This document shows, piece by piece, positions 39,551 to 49,631 of a stretch of DNA of 64,000 bases. The stretch is from Pseudomonadota bacterium (GTDB lineage Bacteria; Pseudomonadota; Gammaproteobacteria; Steroidobacterales; Steroidobacteraceae), in NCBI GenBank assembly GCA_016704655.1, contig JADIZR010000008.1:124001-188000 (forward strand), written 5' to 3'. How positions within the stretch are numbered: the first letter of the stretch is position 1; each line of letters opens with the position of its first letter. The notes under the pieces are model-generated. The model saw only the letters and a list, made by a program, of their open reading frames with translations. It was not told the origin of the DNA and did no database searches. Both the position numbers and the translations under genes were made by a program.

Positions 39551-40047
39551 TCCTTCACCAGGCTGCGGATCATGTCCGCATACCTGGCTTCGTCGCCGGG
39601 CTTGTAGCCGCGATGCACGTAGCGCACCTGTCCGTTGCGGTCCACGAACACCGTGCTCGGCATGCCTTCGACGCCGAAGCGTCCAGCGACGGCGCTATCG
39701 GTGTCGAACAGGATCGGGAACGCAACCGGCACGCCCTTGAGCCATGTGACGGCGGCTGCGCTGTCGGGTTCGACGTTCACGCCGAGCAGGGTGAAGCCGA
39801 GCGGTTCGTACTTCGCCTGCAATTGCGCGAGCAGTGGCATTTCCTGCCGGCACGGGCCGCACCAGGTCGCCCAGAAATTGATCATGACGACCTGGCCCCT
39901 GAGGCTGGCGAGGCTCACTTTGCCGCCGTCGCGTGCGGCCAGCGTGAAGTCCGGCGCAGGTGAGCCCGGGGTTGCCGCGCCCGAGGCCAGCGCGGGCAGT
40001 CCCAGCGCGAGACAGGTTGCGAGCAGGATTCTTCGTGTGTTGCCCAA
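39547..40047 (-). CDS. TlpA-like periplasmic thioredoxin
   Basis: 166 residues with a signal peptide ending ASG-AATPG. Active site 'WATWCGPCRQEMP' (redox CxxC) and 'FGVEGMPSTVFVDRNG', the cis-Pro loop. It likely reduces disulphides for cytochrome c or metal-centre maturation outside the cytoplasm. TTG 40047 is chosen because GAGGGAG sits 8 bases upstream, overlapping the previous gene's stop. A second TlpA-like protein is at 52218. Confidence 0.92.
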   Translation of the reverse strand: MGNTRRILLATCLALGLPALASGAATPGSPAPDFTLAARDGGKVSLASLRGQVVMINFWATWCGPCRQEMPLLAQLQAKYEPLGFTLLGVNVEPDSAAAVTWLKGVPVAFPILFDTDSAVAGRFGVEGMPSTVFVDRNGQVRYVHRGYKPGDEARYADMIRSLVKE

Positions 40048-40058
40048 GGTCGGCTCCC

Positions 40059-40727
40059 TCAGAAGAACGCAGTGACGCCGACGCTGACCTGCAGGTTCTG
40101 CGTCAGCTTGTCCTTGCCGAGCAGGTCGCTGTCGAACATGTGGTCGCGCACGCCGAGGTGCACGGCAATCCAGTCGGTGGCTAGCACGCGCAGGCCGGCG
40201 CCGAGCGCGACGGTGAAGTGGTCGTCGCCCGCAAACGTCGTGCTGCCGGCGCCAAGCGTGAAGTACACGGCGCTCGGCATGGCGCGCTTGCCACCGAAGA
40301 ACACTTCGCCCGGCAGTGCGTTCCAGCCGAGGGCAAGGTCGTAGTAGGTGAACTGTCGCTCGCTGTCGGTCAGCAGCGCCGCGGAGCCGCTCAGTTCTTC
40401 GTAGCTCGTCCTGCCGGCCTCGGACGAACCCACGGTCGCCTCGGCGAACAGGTCCTCCGTGAAGTGGTACGCGATCCGCGCGCCATACAGCAGGCTGGAG
40501 CCGAAATCCTCGATGCTGACCGTGCCGACGAAGGCTCCGGCTTCGAAGTTCTCGGTGTCGATCGCGGCCGGTTCGACGTCGCGCCGCTTGACGGCAGGCT
40601 CGACGACCTGCGGCTGCTGTGTCGGCACTGCCGCGGGCTCGCCAGCCGTTTGCGCGGCAACAGTTGCTGGCAGCGACGCGATCGTCGCCAGCGCCGTCAG
40701 AAGAAGTAGGTGAAGCCCACGGTCCAT
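40059..40727 (-). CDS. Outer-membrane beta-barrel (OMP_myx_plus type)
   Basis: 222 residues from ATG 40727, preceded by GAGGAG; the longer reading from 41111 is a shadow of the neighbour. Signal peptide to VAA-QTAGE, a short Gln/Pro linker, then strands such as 'GVRDHMFDSDLLGKDKLTQN' and a terminal 'VGVTAFF', typical of a barrel end. The family type (outer membrane beta-barrel domain seen in myxobacteria and others) is my recognition by pattern. It overlaps the next upstream gene by 31 bases and looks paralogous to its barrel. Confidence 0.75.
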   Translation of the reverse strand: MDRGLHLLLLTALATIASLPATVAAQTAGEPAAVPTQQPQVVEPAVKRRDVEPAAIDTENFEAGAFVGTVSIEDFGSSLLYGARIAYHFTEDLFAEATVGSSEAGRTSYEELSGSAALLTDSERQFTYYDLALGWNALPGEVFFGGKRAMPSAVYFTLGAGSTTFAGDDHFTVALGAGLRVLATDWIAVHLGVRDHMFDSDLLGKDKLTQNLQVSVGVTAFF

Positions 40728-41455
40728 GCGTCGATCTCCTCGTTCTCGTCGCGGCTGGTGAACACGACGTAGCTGCGGTACTCGGCTTGCAGCAGGAAGC
40801 GGTTGGTCAGGAAGCCGCGCACGCCGAGGCCGGCGTAGGCGGTGGTATCGGTGCGGTCTGCGGCCTGCACCAGGGTCGCTTTCGGCGAAATGCTGATGAC
40901 GCCGCCGCCGATGCCGACGAAGGGCGACACGCGCCAGGTCGGCATGAAGACGTGCGCGATGCCCGCCGTGCCAAGCCAGCCGTTGGAGTAGTCGCCGAGC
41001 AGGTGGTTGACGTCTGCGCGCAGCAGCAGGTTCGACGTGAGCGCATAGGCGCCGTTGACTGAGACGACGTTGGCGCCGCCGAAGTCGCCGGTGCCGAGCC
41101 CGACTTCCCACCGATGTTCGGTACGCGCCTCCGGAACCGGGCCGGGCAGGCGCACCGCGGCGCCGCCCGGAGTCAGCGTGCGCTCGAGCTGGGAGCGGTG
41201 CACCCAGCCTTCGCGACCGCCGGCGGTGCGGACCTTGATCCAGTCCGTGCGCTGGCGCAGCAGCTGGATCGATGCGTCCCGCTCAACGGAATACGTGGCT
41301 GGAAAGCCGCGGCCGGGGCCGCTGCGCATGTCGGCGTAGGCGTCCTGTACGACCACAGTTGCCGGAGTCTTCCCGGCGCGCGCGTCCGCCGCGTGACTCG
41401 CGCCAAGAAGCGCCAGGCAGCAGGCGAGCAGTGGTCGAGAGGCGAGTCGGTTCAA
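40697..41455 (-). CDS. SH3-domain protein with C-terminal beta-barrel
   Basis: 252 residues from TTG 41455, which overlaps the TGA of the upstream gene (TTGA). Signal peptide to ADA-RAGKT, an SH3b-type domain ('DAYADMRSGPGRGFPATYSV', 'WIKVRTAGGREGWVHRSQL') that may contact peptidoglycan, then a barrel ending 'WTVGFTYFF'. The end resembles the following gene's barrel, suggesting a duplicated pair. ATG is not available at a sensible place, and the RBS falls inside the upstream coding end. Confidence 0.75.
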   Translation of the reverse strand: MNRLASRPLLACCLALLGASHAADARAGKTPATVVVQDAYADMRSGPGRGFPATYSVERDASIQLLRQRTDWIKVRTAGGREGWVHRSQLERTLTPGGAAVRLPGPVPEARTEHRWEVGLGTGDFGGANVVSVNGAYALTSNLLLRADVNHLLGDYSNGWLGTAGIAHVFMPTWRVSPFVGIGGGVISISPKATLVQAADRTDTTAYAGLGVRGFLTNRFLLQAEYRSYVVFTSRDENEEIDAWTVGFTYFF

Positions 41456-44106
41456 TTCAGTGGCGCCAGGAACGGGTCGTTGAAGTATTGGGCACCGATG
41501 TCGGTCCATTCCGAGACGAGCTTCAACTCCGCGGGGTTCAAGCGACCCGCGTGCGTGCCGCCGGGAGCGAAGAGTGAGAAGAAGCTCACAGAACCGCCGG
41601 CGTTGCCGGCGCGCAGGGATGGCGCGACAGGCACGGTCGAGAATTGCGGCAGCCCGGTCACTGGATCGATGCCCGTCTGCACCAGTCGATCCTGCAGCGC
41701 TCCGTTGACGACCTCCTGTTCCGCGTCCGTGGCCAGCAGTTCGCGGTAGGCGTGGAACTGCGTGGGCACGTCTGCGGACGGCCCGTCCGTCAGTTCGAGT
41801 TGCGCGGCCGGAACGCGGGTCGAGCCGTCGACGGCGCGGGCCGAGTGGCATGCGATGCAGGTGTCGTCCCGCAGCACTGTGCCATCGGCGGCGAGCGTCA
41901 CGCGCGGCTTGCTCCACAACGGATGAATGTGTCTCTCGTAGTGGATCGTGATCCGGCATCCCGCCCGCCACGCAGTCACGCAATCCGGCGACGTCGGTGC
42001 CGGGGTCTCGAGGTCGAGGTAGTCGTACGCGAACGCAGCATCCGGTGCACGACCGGCAGCGACGGGATCGGTCCAGACGTCCTCGTAACGGATGGCCGTG
42101 GCCGGGAGCAGGTCGGCGCAATCCGTCTGGCAACTGATGCGCGCACGCACCTGCGCCATCGTTTCGCCGAAATCGGCGAAGTAGACTGGGTTGGTGTTGG
42201 GGAAGGGCACGCCCGCGCCCGGCGCGCCGGCATTCGCGGCTGCAAACAGGTTGTCGCGGCCGTGCGAGTCGTCGCCGACCGGCGCATGACACCCGTTGCA
42301 CTTCAGTTCCTGGCCCGCGCGCACCTGCAGCCAGTTGTCGTGTCGCGCACCGATGCGGCGACCGTTGACGTCGAGCACGGTCAGGGCGAAGGCGACGTCC
42401 GCCGGGACCTTGACGCGCACCGAGCCGTCGGGCTCGACCGGGGCGTAGCCCAGGATTTCGCGCATGCCAAAGGCGCGCGTGACGCCAAACGCGCTGCCGT
42501 CGAAATCCCGGACGTCGTCGTCCGGCATGCTGACCGGCTTTTCGATACGTACGAAACGCGCGGGCCGCGCCGCTGCCAGCGTCACTGCGGGATCGCGCAG
42601 CACCGCAATGCCGCCCTCCGCAATGTCCGTGCCCGCGATGTCGTAGACGCTGCGAATGTCGATGATGCCGACGCCTTCGGCCTCGAGTTCGGCGTCGTAA
42701 TCGACGCCAGCGATGCGATCGAGCAGCACCGGCGGCAAGGGGCGTGGCTGCAGCGCGATTACGTCCGCATAGACGGTGCCTTCAACGGGCGTGGCGACCG
42801 GCAGCTGCGTCTGCTGCGCCGGGTCGTAAATCCACAGGCCGTAGAGCGGGGCGGCCGTCACCGTCGCGCCTGCCGCCAACCGGTCGGGCGTGCATGGCAC
42901 GATCTTCGCGGCAGCTCCGGTGGCCTGCTCCAGCAGGCGGCACTGGCTCCACGTCAGCAGCAGCCGGCCGGTGCCGTCGAGCAAGGGAAATGCCGAGTTG
43001 TACCGGCCGCCCGGCGACGGGCCGTCGACGGTCCGCACATCGTTGCTGGTCGCGGCGACCTGCGCTGGCCCGGCGAGGACGCCGCGATTTGGCAGCGTTG
43101 GCTGCGCGAGTTCGACGTAGTTTGCCGTGTCCACTTCGAGCAGCTGCCCGCCGAGGTCGGGCGCCTGGAAGGGTTGGGCCAGGACCAGCAGCTTGCCGCT
43201 GGCCGTCGGCCGCGGATCGAGGAAATGGATTTCCTCGCCATCGGTGCCGGTGTCGTGGCTGCGCGAACCGTACAGCAGCTGAAGATCGCTGCCGTCGGGC
43301 CGCATCGTGTACAGGCTGATCGCGTCATGCCCGGGAGCGCGGTCCCAGCGGCTGAAGACGACGCGGCCATCGGGCAACACGGCCGGATCCAGGTCGTGGC
43401 TCTGGTTGAATGAAACCTGGTGCAGGTCCGAACCGTCGGCATTCATCACGTGGAGCACGAAAGCCGGCTCGCTGTCGCTTTCGTCCTGCGCTTCGAACTG
43501 CGGCTTGCCCTCGTCGAGCAGGATGGCCTTGGACTGCCGTTGCCGGGTGGACGAGAAAATAATGCGGCCGTCGGGCAGGTAATGCGGCGCAACGTCCTGG
43601 CCGTCGTCCGCGGTCGTGTCCGAAGCGATCACGCGGCGCAGCTGCTGCAGGTCGAGGTCGTATTCCCAGATGTTCCAGGTCGGCTGGTCTTCCGGCGCCG
43701 CGCCTTCGATGTTCGGCTCACGCAGCGCAAACACGAGTTTGCGTCCGTCGAACGACGGCTCGACGTCACGGACGTCGCCCATACCGTTGGTGAGCTCCGC
43801 CGTGAGGTTGCGCTCCGCCGAGGATGGGGCGGCACGGTCCCGCAGGTAAAGGTCCGAGCCCGGCTGGAACGGCAGCAGCTCGCGTGCGTCGGGTGCCGTC
43901 GCCGTGTCGACGGGCAACGGCCGCTTCACGTAGGCGATCGGAAAATCCAGGACGACGGGATCGGGCGACTGCCCACCGCTCGGGCTTGCGCCACCGCCGC
44001 CGTCGCTGCTCGTACACGCAGCCAAAGCTGCGCCGGCCAGCAACAGGGACGTGAGTTGCCAGCAGCGCAGGCGCCGTCCGCCGGCCACGGTTGAATGTAC
44101 TGCCAT
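41452..44106 (-). CDS. Di-haem c-type lipoprotein with PD40/TolB-like propeller
   Basis: 884 residues. Lipobox LAAC; propeller-like repeats such as 'YLPDGRIIFSSTRQR' and 'VLPDGRVVFSRWDRA' in residues ~150-450; then two c-haem sites 'CNGCH' (~604) and 'CIACH' (~770), with further pairs 'CQTDCADLLP'. It resembles the middle part of hydrazine-synthase alpha-type proteins, but that enzyme's activity should not be assumed. ATG 44106 follows GAGGGA. It heads the minus-strand run and faces the plus-strand cytochrome genes across 197 bases. Confidence 0.82.
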   Translation of the reverse strand: MAVHSTVAGGRRLRCWQLTSLLLAGAALAACTSSDGGGGASPSGGQSPDPVVLDFPIAYVKRPLPVDTATAPDARELLPFQPGSDLYLRDRAAPSSAERNLTAELTNGMGDVRDVEPSFDGRKLVFALREPNIEGAAPEDQPTWNIWEYDLDLQQLRRVIASDTTADDGQDVAPHYLPDGRIIFSSTRQRQSKAILLDEGKPQFEAQDESDSEPAFVLHVMNADGSDLHQVSFNQSHDLDPAVLPDGRVVFSRWDRAPGHDAISLYTMRPDGSDLQLLYGSRSHDTGTDGEEIHFLDPRPTASGKLLVLAQPFQAPDLGGQLLEVDTANYVELAQPTLPNRGVLAGPAQVAATSNDVRTVDGPSPGGRYNSAFPLLDGTGRLLLTWSQCRLLEQATGAAAKIVPCTPDRLAAGATVTAAPLYGLWIYDPAQQTQLPVATPVEGTVYADVIALQPRPLPPVLLDRIAGVDYDAELEAEGVGIIDIRSVYDIAGTDIAEGGIAVLRDPAVTLAAARPARFVRIEKPVSMPDDDVRDFDGSAFGVTRAFGMREILGYAPVEPDGSVRVKVPADVAFALTVLDVNGRRIGARHDNWLQVRAGQELKCNGCHAPVGDDSHGRDNLFAAANAGAPGAGVPFPNTNPVYFADFGETMAQVRARISCQTDCADLLPATAIRYEDVWTDPVAAGRAPDAAFAYDYLDLETPAPTSPDCVTAWRAGCRITIHYERHIHPLWSKPRVTLAADGTVLRDDTCIACHSARAVDGSTRVPAAQLELTDGPSADVPTQFHAYRELLATDAEQEVVNGALQDRLVQTGIDPVTGLPQFSTVPVAPSLRAGNAGGSVSFFSLFAPGGTHAGRLNPAELKLVSEWTDIGAQYFNDPFLAPLN

Positions 44107-44303
44107 AGTCTTCCCTCACGGCGAAACCGGGCGTCTTGCCGCCGCGAGGCTGTTTTCTCGCACAAATCGTCGCCGAGGGTGACGTTGGGGCACTGGTTGT
44201 GTGAGTCCTATCGCATAAACGCGAACACCACTTTGAGCCGGGGGGCGACAGGGCACAGATTCCGTCGCCACGGCGGTCAACCATCGCCGCAACGGAGGGG
44301 CGG
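44107..44303. promoter_or_regulatory. Divergent control region between two exported-cytochrome units
   Basis: 197 bases with no gene separate the minus-strand unit starting at 44106 from the plus-strand unit starting at 44304. Both sides have strong ribosome sites (GAGGGA and GGAGGGG). The middle is less GC-rich around 44200-44230. I see no confident -35/-10 pair, but divergent promoters must lie here if both units are transcribed. Confidence 0.5.
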
Positions 44304-45496
44304 ATGCCCGACAACTGGACGCCGAGCACACGATTCGCACGCGCCTGGCGCAGCGCATTCGTCTGCCTTTGCCTTGCGGGAACCGCGCTGCTGCCTGCCG
44401 CTGCGCAGGCTGATGCGCGCTCGCAGGCGAAGCGAATCCACGATCGACTCGCCGGCGTGCCGCCTACCGAGGCGGTGCTCACGTCGATGGCAGGCGACAT
44501 CGTGGCTGGACGGGAGACCGAAGCGGCCTACACCGCCATGCAGCACCGGGCGTTCTATGACGTGACGCTCAAGAACTTTGCAATGCCGTGGACCAATCGC
44601 GACCAGACGGTGTTCACGCCGCTCAACGACTACGTGGCGACGGTGATCGGCATGGTCCGCGACGACGTCGCGTTCGACCGCGTGCTCTATGACGACATCC
44701 TGTACGTCGGCCGCAGCGGCCTCGGCGTGCCGGGCTATTCGCCGTCAGGCAACGACCACTACGCGGCGCTGGAATCGCAGGGGTCAACCTCAAGGTCGAC
44801 CTGGTCCGCACAACGCAGTCGTCGGCCAACGGCATCCCGGCCGACGCAACCGCGGGCGTGCTGACTTCGCGGGCCGCGGCCCAGGCATTCTTCGTCGCCG
44901 GCACCAACCGCGCGATGTTCCGCTTCACGCTGATGAATCACCTGTGCACCGACCTCGAGCAGGTGCAGGACCCGACCCGGCCGCCGGACCGCATCCGCCA
45001 GGACGTGAGCCGCAGCCCCGGCGGCGACAGCCGCCTGTTCCTCAACAACTGCATCGCATGCCACGCGGGCATGGACCCGATGACGCAGGCTTTCGCCTAC
45101 TACGACTACGACGAAACCGCGGGACGCATGCTCTACACGCCGGGCGTCGTGCGGCCGAAGTACTTCAACAACAAGGACACGTTCCCGTCGGGCTACTCCA
45201 CGCCCGACGACACCTGGGACAACTACTGGCGCAAGGGCAGTAACTCGCTGCTCGGCTGGGATGGCTCGCTGCCGGGCAAGGGTGCCGGCGCGAAATCGCT
45301 CGGCCGCGAGCTCGCGCAAAGCGAGGCGTTCGCCTCCTGCCAGGTGCAGAAGGTGTTCAAGAACGTGTGCTTCCGCGCGCCGAGTGACGCGCAGGACCGT
45401 GCCCGGGTGCAGGCGATGACCGCCAGTTTCAAGTCCAGCGGCTATCAGCTGAAGCGAGTCTTCGCCGAAGCCGCCACCTACTGCATGGGCGACTGA
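44304..45496 (+). CDS. Exported mono-haem c-type protein (DUF1585/DUF1588-like), one frameshift
   Basis: About 397 residues joined, with a signal peptide ending AAQA-DARSQ. C-terminal half has 'LNNCIACHAGMDPMTQAF', the CxxCH haem site with the following Met-Asp-Pro as in Planctomycete-type DUF1588 proteins, then 'YYDYDETAGRMLYTPG'. Frame break near 44782: restoring one G in a GGGG run joins 'ALESQG' to 'VNLKVDLVRTTQ'. ATG 44304 follows GGAGGGG. Probably a periplasmic or surface electron-transfer partner for the next two genes. Confidence 0.8.
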
Positions 45497-45506
45497 GGGG
45501 CAGCGC

Positions 45507-47959
45507 ATGAAGCTCACGAACCCGCGACTGACCTCGATCCGCGCGCTCGCCGTCGCAGTGTGCGCGCTTGCGCTGAGCGCTTGTGGCGGCGGCGCCAAGA
45601 CTACCGAGAATCCGATCACCTCAGGCGGCTCCGCTCCGACGTACTCCGGGCCGGCGCCCGCCACGGCCGACGTGCAGGCGTTCAAGCTCAATGTCTGGGA
45701 CAACCTCAAGGCCGGCAACCGTTGCGGCCAGTGTCACGTCTCCGGCGGGCAGGCGCCGCAGTTCGTACGCCAGGACGACGTGAATCTCGCCTATTCGGCC
45801 GCGAACCCGATCGTCAATCTCGCCTCGCCGCGTGACTCGCGGATGGTGCAGAAGGTGGCAGGTGGCCACAACTGCTGGCTCGCGAGCAACGATGCCTGCG
45901 CAGACATCCTCACCACGTGGATCTCGGCATGGGCCGGCGCGACCGCCGGCGGCGGCGTGCAGGGCATCGCGCTCAAGGCGCCCGTGATCAAGGACCCGGG
46001 GGCCAGCAAGAGCTTCCCGTCGTCGCCGGCGTTGTTCGCCGCCACCGTTCATCCGGTCCTCGAGCAGTACTGCTCGCGTTGCCACACTTCGACCGCGGCG
46101 GCGTCGCAGTCGCCGTTCTTTGCGTCCCACGACGTCGACGAGGCGTACGCGAGCGCGAAGGTGAAGATGAACCTCGACCAGCCTGCACTGTCACGGCTCG
46201 TTGTGCGGCTGCGCTCTGAATTCCACAACTGCTGGAGCGATTGCGCGGCCAACTCGAACCGTGATCGAGGCCGCGATCCAGGGCCTTCGCCGACCAGGTG
46301 CCGCTCACGCAGGTGGAGTCGTCGCTGGTCTATTCGAAGGCGCTGCGCCTGCCGGACGGCATCGTCGCGAGCGGCGGCAATCGCTACACGGCGAACATGA
46401 TCGGCCTGTGGGAGTTCAAGACGGGTCGCGGCTCGGTCGCGTACGACACGAGCGGCGTGGAACCCGCACTGAACCTGAACATCTCCGGCGACTTCAGCTG
46501 GGTCGGTGGCTGGGGCATCAACGTGCGCGGCGGCAAGGCGCAGGGCTCGACCACCGCCAGCCGCAAGCTCGCCGACCTGATCAGGGCCACGGGCGAGTAC
46601 ACGATCGAAGCGTGGGTGGCACCCGGCAACGTGGCGCAGGAGGAGGCCCGTATCGTCTCGTACTCGGGCGGCACCACCACGCGCAACTTCATGCTCGGCC
46701 AGACCCTCTACAGCTACGACTTCTACAACCGTGCGACCGGCACCAACACGTCCGGCGATCCGAAGCTGACGACGTCTGCGGCGGACGAGGACCTGCAGGC
46801 GACGCTGCAGCACGTGGTCGCGACCTACGACCCGATCCGCGGCCGGCGCATCTACGTCAATGGCGTCTTCACGGGCGACGCCGATCCGGTGGCCGGCGGC
46901 ACGATCGCCGACTGGGACGACACGTTTGCGTTCGTGCTCGGCAACGAGGTTTCCAGCGATCGCCCGTTCCAGGGCGTGTTCCGCCTCGTGGCGGTCTACA
47001 ACCGCGTGCTGACGGATCCGCAGATCCAGACCAACTTCCAGGCCGGCGTCGGCGAGAAGTTCTACCTGCTGTTCTCGATCAGCCACCTCGTGGACGTATC
47101 GCAGGCCTACATCCTGCTCGAAGTCAGCCAGTTCGACTCCTACAGCTACCTGTTCGACAAGCCGACGTTCATCAGCCTCGACTCGAACGCCAGGCCGGGT
47201 TCGATCCCCGTGGCCGGCTTGCGCATCGGCATCAATGGCGCGGAGGCCCCGGTCGGCCAGGCGTACCGCACGCTGGACACGACGATCACGGACTCGCAGT
47301 ACGGGCCGCTCGGGCAGCCACTCGCGAACGTCGGCACCGTCATTGCGCTCGAGAAGGGTCCGGACACCGACGAGTTCTTCCTCACATTCGACGTGCTCGG
47401 CACGCACCAGAACGTGCGGCTCGACCCGGTGCCGCTGGCGCCACCGCCCGACGTGCAGCGCCTCGCGGACGTGGGCGTGCGCGTGTTCGACGAACTCAAC
47501 GCGACGATGGCCGAACTCACGGGCGTGAGCCCGCAGGAACCGGCCGTGGCTGCGACCTACGCGAACATCAGGCAGTCGCTGCCGAACGTGGAGACGATCG
47601 ACACGTTCGTGTCTGCACACCCGGTGGCGGTCGCGCAGCTGTCGATCCAGTACTGCAATGCGCTGGTCGACAACTCGACGGCGCGCGCGCAGTACTTCCC
47701 GGGTTTCAACTTCAGCGCGGCACCGTCGACGGCGTTCGCGCCCGCGGGCCGTGCAATCGTGCTCGACTCGCTGATCGGGCGAATGCTCCGCACCAACGTG
47801 GCCACCGAGCCGGATGCCGCCGGCGTGCGCAGCGACCTCGACAACCTGATCACGCGCCTGTCGAGCTGCGGCGGTTCCTGCGCCGCGGACCGCACCGAAA
47901 CGGTGGTCAAGGCCAGCTGCGCTGCGCTGCTGGGCAGCGCCGCCACGTTGCTGCATTGA
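45507..47959 (+). CDS. Di-haem lipoprotein with LamG/concanavalin-like domain, two close frameshifts
   Basis: About 817 residues joined. Lipobox LSAC. Two tandem cytochrome modules: first 'RCGQCHVSGGQAP' ending 'GHNCWLASNDACADIL', second 'YCSRCHTSTAAAS' ending 'FHNCWSDCA'. The shared 'HNCW...C' tail marks an internal duplication. A LamG-like domain follows ('TIEAWVAPGNVAQEEARIVS', 'RIYVNGVFTGDADP'), then an unassigned C-terminus. Breaks near 46252 (extra A) and 46290 (extra C), spaced 40 bases apart. Ten bases after the previous gene, so likely co-transcribed. Confidence 0.8.
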
Positions 47960-47985
47960 CGCTGTCGAGTACCGAGGACCCTCCT

Positions 47986-49621
47986 ATGCTGATCCGTAAC
48001 AAGTCGCCTCGCGCGCTCGGCCTCGACGAGCCGATCCGTCACGAGCTGACGCACAAGCGCCCGGTCACCCGGCGCGATTTCCTCGCGCAGGGCTTCAGCT
48101 CGGGCCTGGCGACGATTGCCGCGCCCACGGTGTTCAGCCTGTTCGCCGATCCGCGCGCGGCGCAGGCCGCGCTGTCGCCCGACCTCATCGCGCTCAAGGC
48201 CAGCTGCGGCCTCGATGTGGCAGGCGCGGGCAAGATCCCGTTCATCTGCATCGACCTGGCGGGTGGCGCGAACATGGTCGGCTCGAACGTGCTGATCGGC
48301 GGGCCTGGCGGCCAGCTCGACTTCCTCAGCACCGCGGGCTACGGCAAGCTCGGCCTGCCGGGCGACATGCTGCCGGGCATGACCAACGTGACGACCGGCA
48401 CGAGCTTCACCAACTCGCGGCTCGGCCTGGCCTTCCATAGCGACAGCGCTTTCCTGCGCGGCATCCTCGACCGCATCGCGCCTGCGACGGCCGCTTCGAT
48501 CAACTGGCGCCGTCATTGCCGCGCGTTCCGAGAACGACACGGGCAATAACCCGCACAACCCGATGTACGGCATCCACCAGGCAGGCGCGGATGGCGCGCT
48601 GGCGACGCTGATCGGCTCGCGCCCCTCCGATTCGGGCGGCAACTCCATGGCACCGGCGGGGTTGATCGACCTCTCGGTGCGCCCGACGAAAGTCGACCGC
48701 GCGAGCGACGTCACCAGCCTCGTCGACACCGGGCAACTCGCGAGCCTGCTGAGCCTCGACGACACCGTGGCGGTGATGGAGGCCATCCAGCGCATCAGCG
48801 CGCGCAAGCTGCAGAATATCGACCCGAAGCAGCCCTGGGCCGACCCCAAGAAGACGACCGTCACGCGCAACGAGGTCGTCAAGGAACTCGTCAACTGCGG
48901 CTACGTGAAGGCGGCCGACGCCGTCGACCAGTACGGCGACCCGTCCAGCCTCAATCCGGACCTCGACCCGGACATCGTCGGCGCGGGCGGCATTTTCAGC
49001 CGCGCGGAGTACGACGGCGACGACGAGTTCCGCAAGACGGCGGCGGTCATGAAGATGGTGCTTTCCGGCTACGCCGGTGCCGGCACGATCGCGCTCGGCG
49101 GGTACGACTATCACGGGCAGGGACGCGCGACGGGCGAACTGCGTGACCTGCGCGCGGGACGCTGCATGGGCGCCTGCCTCGAGTACGCGGCGCGGCGCGG
49201 CATGCCGTTGATGCTGTACGTGTTCTCGGACGGTTCGATCTCGGCCAGTGGCCAGGTGGACGACACGACCGATGGCCGCGGCAAGTTCATGTGGACCAGC
49301 GACAACCAGGCCACCGCGGCGTCGTTTTTCCTGGTCTACAATCCCGGTGGCCGTCCGAACCTGGTCACCACGGGCACGGGCGGCGCGGCGCGTCACCAGC
49401 AGATCGGTTACTTTCGCGCGGATGCGTCGGTCGAAACCGCGTCGAGCCCGGCGGCGGGCAACGTCAACCTGCTGGTGGAGACGGTGTTGCTGAATTACAT
49501 GGCCCTGCACGGCGAGCAAGGACAGTTCGCGACGCGCTTCCCGCGCCACGGCCTGGGTAATGCGGCGCTGCAGGACAGCCTGATCGCCTTCAATCCGATC
49601 GTGAGCGGCCGCATCGGCTAG
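47986..49621 (+). CDS. Tat-exported DUF1501-like protein, one frameshift
   Basis: About 545 residues joined. A twin-arginine signal 'TRRDFLAQGFSSGLATIA' ends near AQA-ALSP. Further motifs include 'FICIDLAGGANMVGSN', 'RLGLAFHSDSAFLRG', 'GGYDYHGQGRATGELR', typical of the alkaline-phosphatase-like DUF1501 family that travels with DUF1585/1588 cytochromes. Frame break near 48504 (one extra T). ATG 47986 has GAGGA 8 bases upstream. No bound cofactor can be read from the sequence, though Tat export implies folding in the cytoplasm. Confidence 0.78.
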
Positions 49622-49631
49622 CCGGAGAACC

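Noticed and set aside
40059..41111. Long N-terminal extension of the beta-barrel protein
   Set aside because: The extension is an Arg-rich shadow; the signal peptide and ribosome site fix the start at 40727.
41452..44106. Hydrazine synthase subunit
   Set aside because: Only the propeller and haem layout are similar; no partner subunits are present, so the activity is not claimed.
46201..48549. 782-codon frame that appears to fuse two proteins
   Set aside because: Its first ~590 codons are out of frame with the LamG protein; only the part from ATG 47986 is real.
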